A stretch of DNA of 64,000 bases, from NCBI GenBank assembly GCA_001692895.1, contig KV748275.1:277514-341513 (forward strand). Direction: 5' to 3'. Source of the stretch: Cenococcum geophilum 1.58. Taxonomy: Eukaryota > Ascomycota > Dothideomycetes > Gloniales > Gloniaceae. Below are positions 62,256 through 64,000 of this stretch, piece after piece. Under the pieces are notes generated by a model, which was given only the letters and a program-made list of their open reading frames with translations, did not search any database and had not been told where the DNA came from. The number at the start of each line of letters is the position of its first letter. Position 1 is the first letter of the stretch. Position numbers and translations under genes: made by a program.

Positions 62256-62679
62256 CGGAGCACCTACGGTATGTCTACGGCCCGTTAGAAGGCCGTACGA
62301 CTCGTTATACGGTATAGGTGGAAAACGGTAGAAAGCTATGGTGGAACTTAGTGGACTTACGTGACCTGCCAAATTTTATAGGGTAGTTGAATTAACCAAT
62401 CACGATTTTCCATCCCCGGGATGGAAAATCGCCATTAGCTCGCTTAGCACTAGCGCCTTAGCGGCCCTTAAAATCTAACTTACTGCCCATTAAAAGGCCG
62501 TACGGTTTATTTTACGGACCGTAAGCAGGACTTACGGCCAGCTTAAGGTACCGTTTGGAAGGCAGCCTAGACGGTACCTTAGGGGAGATTTCCTATGTAT
62601 TTTCCTTTGTGTTCTATGGTTTTATTAAAGCAATTACGGAGGCTATATATAGGTGGTTTCATTTTTCAAGTACTGCTAG
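62256..62679 (+). other. Copia-E 3' untranslated region with direct-repeat-flanked cassette
   Basis: Two copies of GCCC(G/A)TTA(G/A)AAGGCCGTACG, at 62279-62299 and 62485-62504, bracket about 190 bp that Copia-F lacks. The bracketed part carries the hairpin cassette. Purine-rich AGGGGAGATT lies at 62580-62590. Confidence 0.65.
62391..62467 (+). other. 3'-region hairpin cassette (copy in Copia-E)
   Basis: Arms GATTTTCCATCC and GGATGGAAAATC (62404-62430) make a near-perfect stem. Flanks ATTAACCAATCAC and GCCATTAGCTCGCTTAGCAC match the reverse complements of the Copia-I and Copia-K copies. It is the best preserved of the three. Confidence 0.8.
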
Positions 62680-62947
62680 TGTATAATTACAGCACCTGTT
62701 GTACCAAACGCGTGCTTATGCGTTCGGTACACCAGGTACGCGTTTACGCGTTCAGTGCACCAACCACTCGCTTACGCGTCTGGTGCACTTATAAAGCACT
62801 AACTAATTAGGGGGGAGGTGCATCAGTATATAGACCACGTAGTCTGCTTTATATAATCGACAGTCACCATCCAAATAAGTATACGATACTACATGTATTT
62901 CGTGCCCGTGGATACGACTCACTCGTGCTATTAAGTTAGTACGAACA
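62680..62947 (+). repeat. Copia-E 3' LTR
   Basis: 268 bp; AAGAC follows at 62948-62952. Four of the five ACGCGT motifs are intact. Confidence 0.94.
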
Positions 62948-62952
62948 AAGAC

Positions 62953-64000
62953 TAATAGAGTATATTTATATCCTAATTACGGTCCGTAAGTACAATTATA
63001 AAGCCGATTTATAATAATAGGTCCCTATTATTAGCAAAGGAGGCGTCTATAAATACTAGTAAGCTAAGGGAATTTAGGTCTAATGGNANAAAAGTAAGTC
63101 CTCTTATTGCATTATTAATTTACTACTAAATATATTAATTAAGCTACTTAATATTTTCCTTTTATAAATCTATTACCTAGGCCACAAAGGATAAATTATA
63201 AGTAGATTTAGGTTAACAGACTATAGTAATATAGGCTCCTCTTACACACTATATAATATATTAGTCCTTTATACTTACAGTTTTATAGGTCTCTCTATAG
63301 GAGCTAGTAAGGTCTATAGGCTTTACTATAATAAGCCTTAGGTTTTAAGCTTAGCGTTTCTAAGTTAGCTAGATTAGGTTACCCTTTTATATAATTAAAC
63401 CTTTATTAAACTTAATTAGAGTCTACTTAGTTAATTACTTTTATAGCTTTACCAGGAACTTAGCTTCTTATAGTTTAGTCTCTTTAGCGTCCGCAAAAGT
63501 CTAGTCTACTAAAAAAAGGGTATTATTTATTTAAAGTCTAATAATANTAAGGCCGTTTAATAGGGTATATAGGAGGCAGGGGTTATATATTAACTGCTCT
63601 ATCTTAAGTTTATAAACGTAATGCTAGTAATACGTCTTAAATTAGTAGTTTTTAGCTTCTAGTACCCTATAAAGGGGTTTTATAACCTATAAAATTATTC
63701 CTAGTTATAAATTAAGCTTAAGGGGTAGTTATATAAAGATGTCTTTANTTAGGTAAATATTAGACTATATATAGGCTTGCAAAATATCCCGTAAGTAAAG
63801 GGCTATAGGTTTAGTTTACTATAGTCCAGGCGTAAGTATAAGTATAATCTATTAACTAACTTATTAGATTATAGGCAATTATATAAANATTAAATTNTTT
63901 CCCTAGTTGTTATAAGCTTATATAATAAGCCTTAATTTCTTAAAGGCTTTATTAATACTAGGGTGCTTAATCTTATTAATAAAGCGTAAGTTAAATATAC
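62953..64000 (-). pseudogene. pol: Copia-F RT/RNase H, continued; runs off the window
   Basis: The far end of the window, read on the - strand, matches Copia-E around 60820-60910 (FINKIKHPS, then AFKKLRLII). The part next to 62953 matches the E RNase H at LTDRN. The whole copia RT therefore lies in this kilobase, in decayed form with TAA/TAG and a few N. Its integrase and gag lie outside the window. Confidence 0.85.

Larger units (their letters stand above)
47216..62947 (+). mobile_element. Copia-E: Ty1/copia, + strand, TSD AAGAC, hosts Gypsy-D
   Basis: 268-bp LTRs begin TGTATAATTACAG and end ACGAACA, with AAGAC at 47211-47215 and 62948-62952. Removing Gypsy-D and one ACAAA leaves about 6.3 kb, normal for copia. 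The coding frame then runs as 1662 codons without an indel, broken only by stop codons. The paired LTRs differ at about 13 sites, all transitions. Confidence 0.95.
46380..64000 (-). mobile_element. Copia-F: Ty1/copia, - strand, split by Copia-E, runs off the window
   Basis: The 3' LTR (46380-46604), 3' region and RNase H (46870-47215) lie left of Copia-E; RNase H/RT continues at 62953-64000. Across the AAGAC duplication the - strand reads LTDRN then DINILY, then SLIKYK and SILAYKLY, which matches the uninterrupted frame of Copia-E itself (LTDRNQDVNIL, SLIKCKQ). F and E are thus relatives, one inside the other. The 5' part of F is outside the window. N bases occur at several points. Confidence 0.88.

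Overview
This window reads as a filamentous ascomycete (Pezizomycotina) heterochromatin block built almost entirely of transposable elements that have been mutated by repeat-induced point mutation (RIP). Coding frames can be followed for kilobases without indels, but they are full of TAA and TAG codons where Gln (CAA/CAG) or Trp (TGG) belongs. TpA is enriched and CpA depleted on both strands, and paired LTRs differ by transitions. I found no intact host gene, tRNA, rRNA or CRISPR array. Several short N runs lie inside the repeats.

Layout. 1-5880: Gypsy-A, a chromodomain Ty3/gypsy element on the + strand, with the start of its 5' LTR cut off by the window edge. 6347-9058: a non-autonomous LTR element of 2.7 kb with target-site duplication (TSD) GTGTC. 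9601-19219: Gypsy-B on the - strand (TSD CTAAG); its right-hand LTR is split by a Fot1/pogo-like DNA transposon (17218-19070, TA target). About 19225-30950: Gypsy-H on the - strand with a chromodomain, interrupted by Gypsy-C (20236-28185, - strand, TSD ATTAT). 31458-40220: element J, a + strand gag-protease remnant, interrupted by Copia-I (32287-38547, - strand, TSD ATAAT). 40221-41548: truncated Copia-K on the - strand. 41549-43880: a GC-rich island of microsatellite, minisatellite and two oppositely oriented TA-flanked MITEs. About 43880-45690: unassigned sequence with intron-like signals. 45690-46379: gag relic related to Gypsy-A. 46380-64000: Copia-F on the - strand, running off the window, with Copia-E (47216-62947, + strand, TSD AAGAC) inside it. 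Gypsy-D (48310-57710, - strand, TSD ACAAA) lies inside Copia-E, and a poly(A)-tailed retroposon G (49971-51410) lies inside Gypsy-D.

The last stretch is therefore a five-level nest: gag relic > F > E > D > G. Most host/guest junctions resolve to the base through TSDs and through coding frames that resume across them.

Nothing here looks like a working operon or pathway. The biology on show is genome defence (RIP destroying catalytic residues of protease, reverse transcriptase, RNase H and integrase), element-into-element insertion, and the remains of element regulation: LTR TATA and E-box motifs, an array of five ACGCGT motifs in the Copia-E LTR, and a hairpin cassette shared by the 3' regions of three Copia elements. 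The pogo-like element, retroposon G and the MITE island look younger or less mutated than their surroundings.
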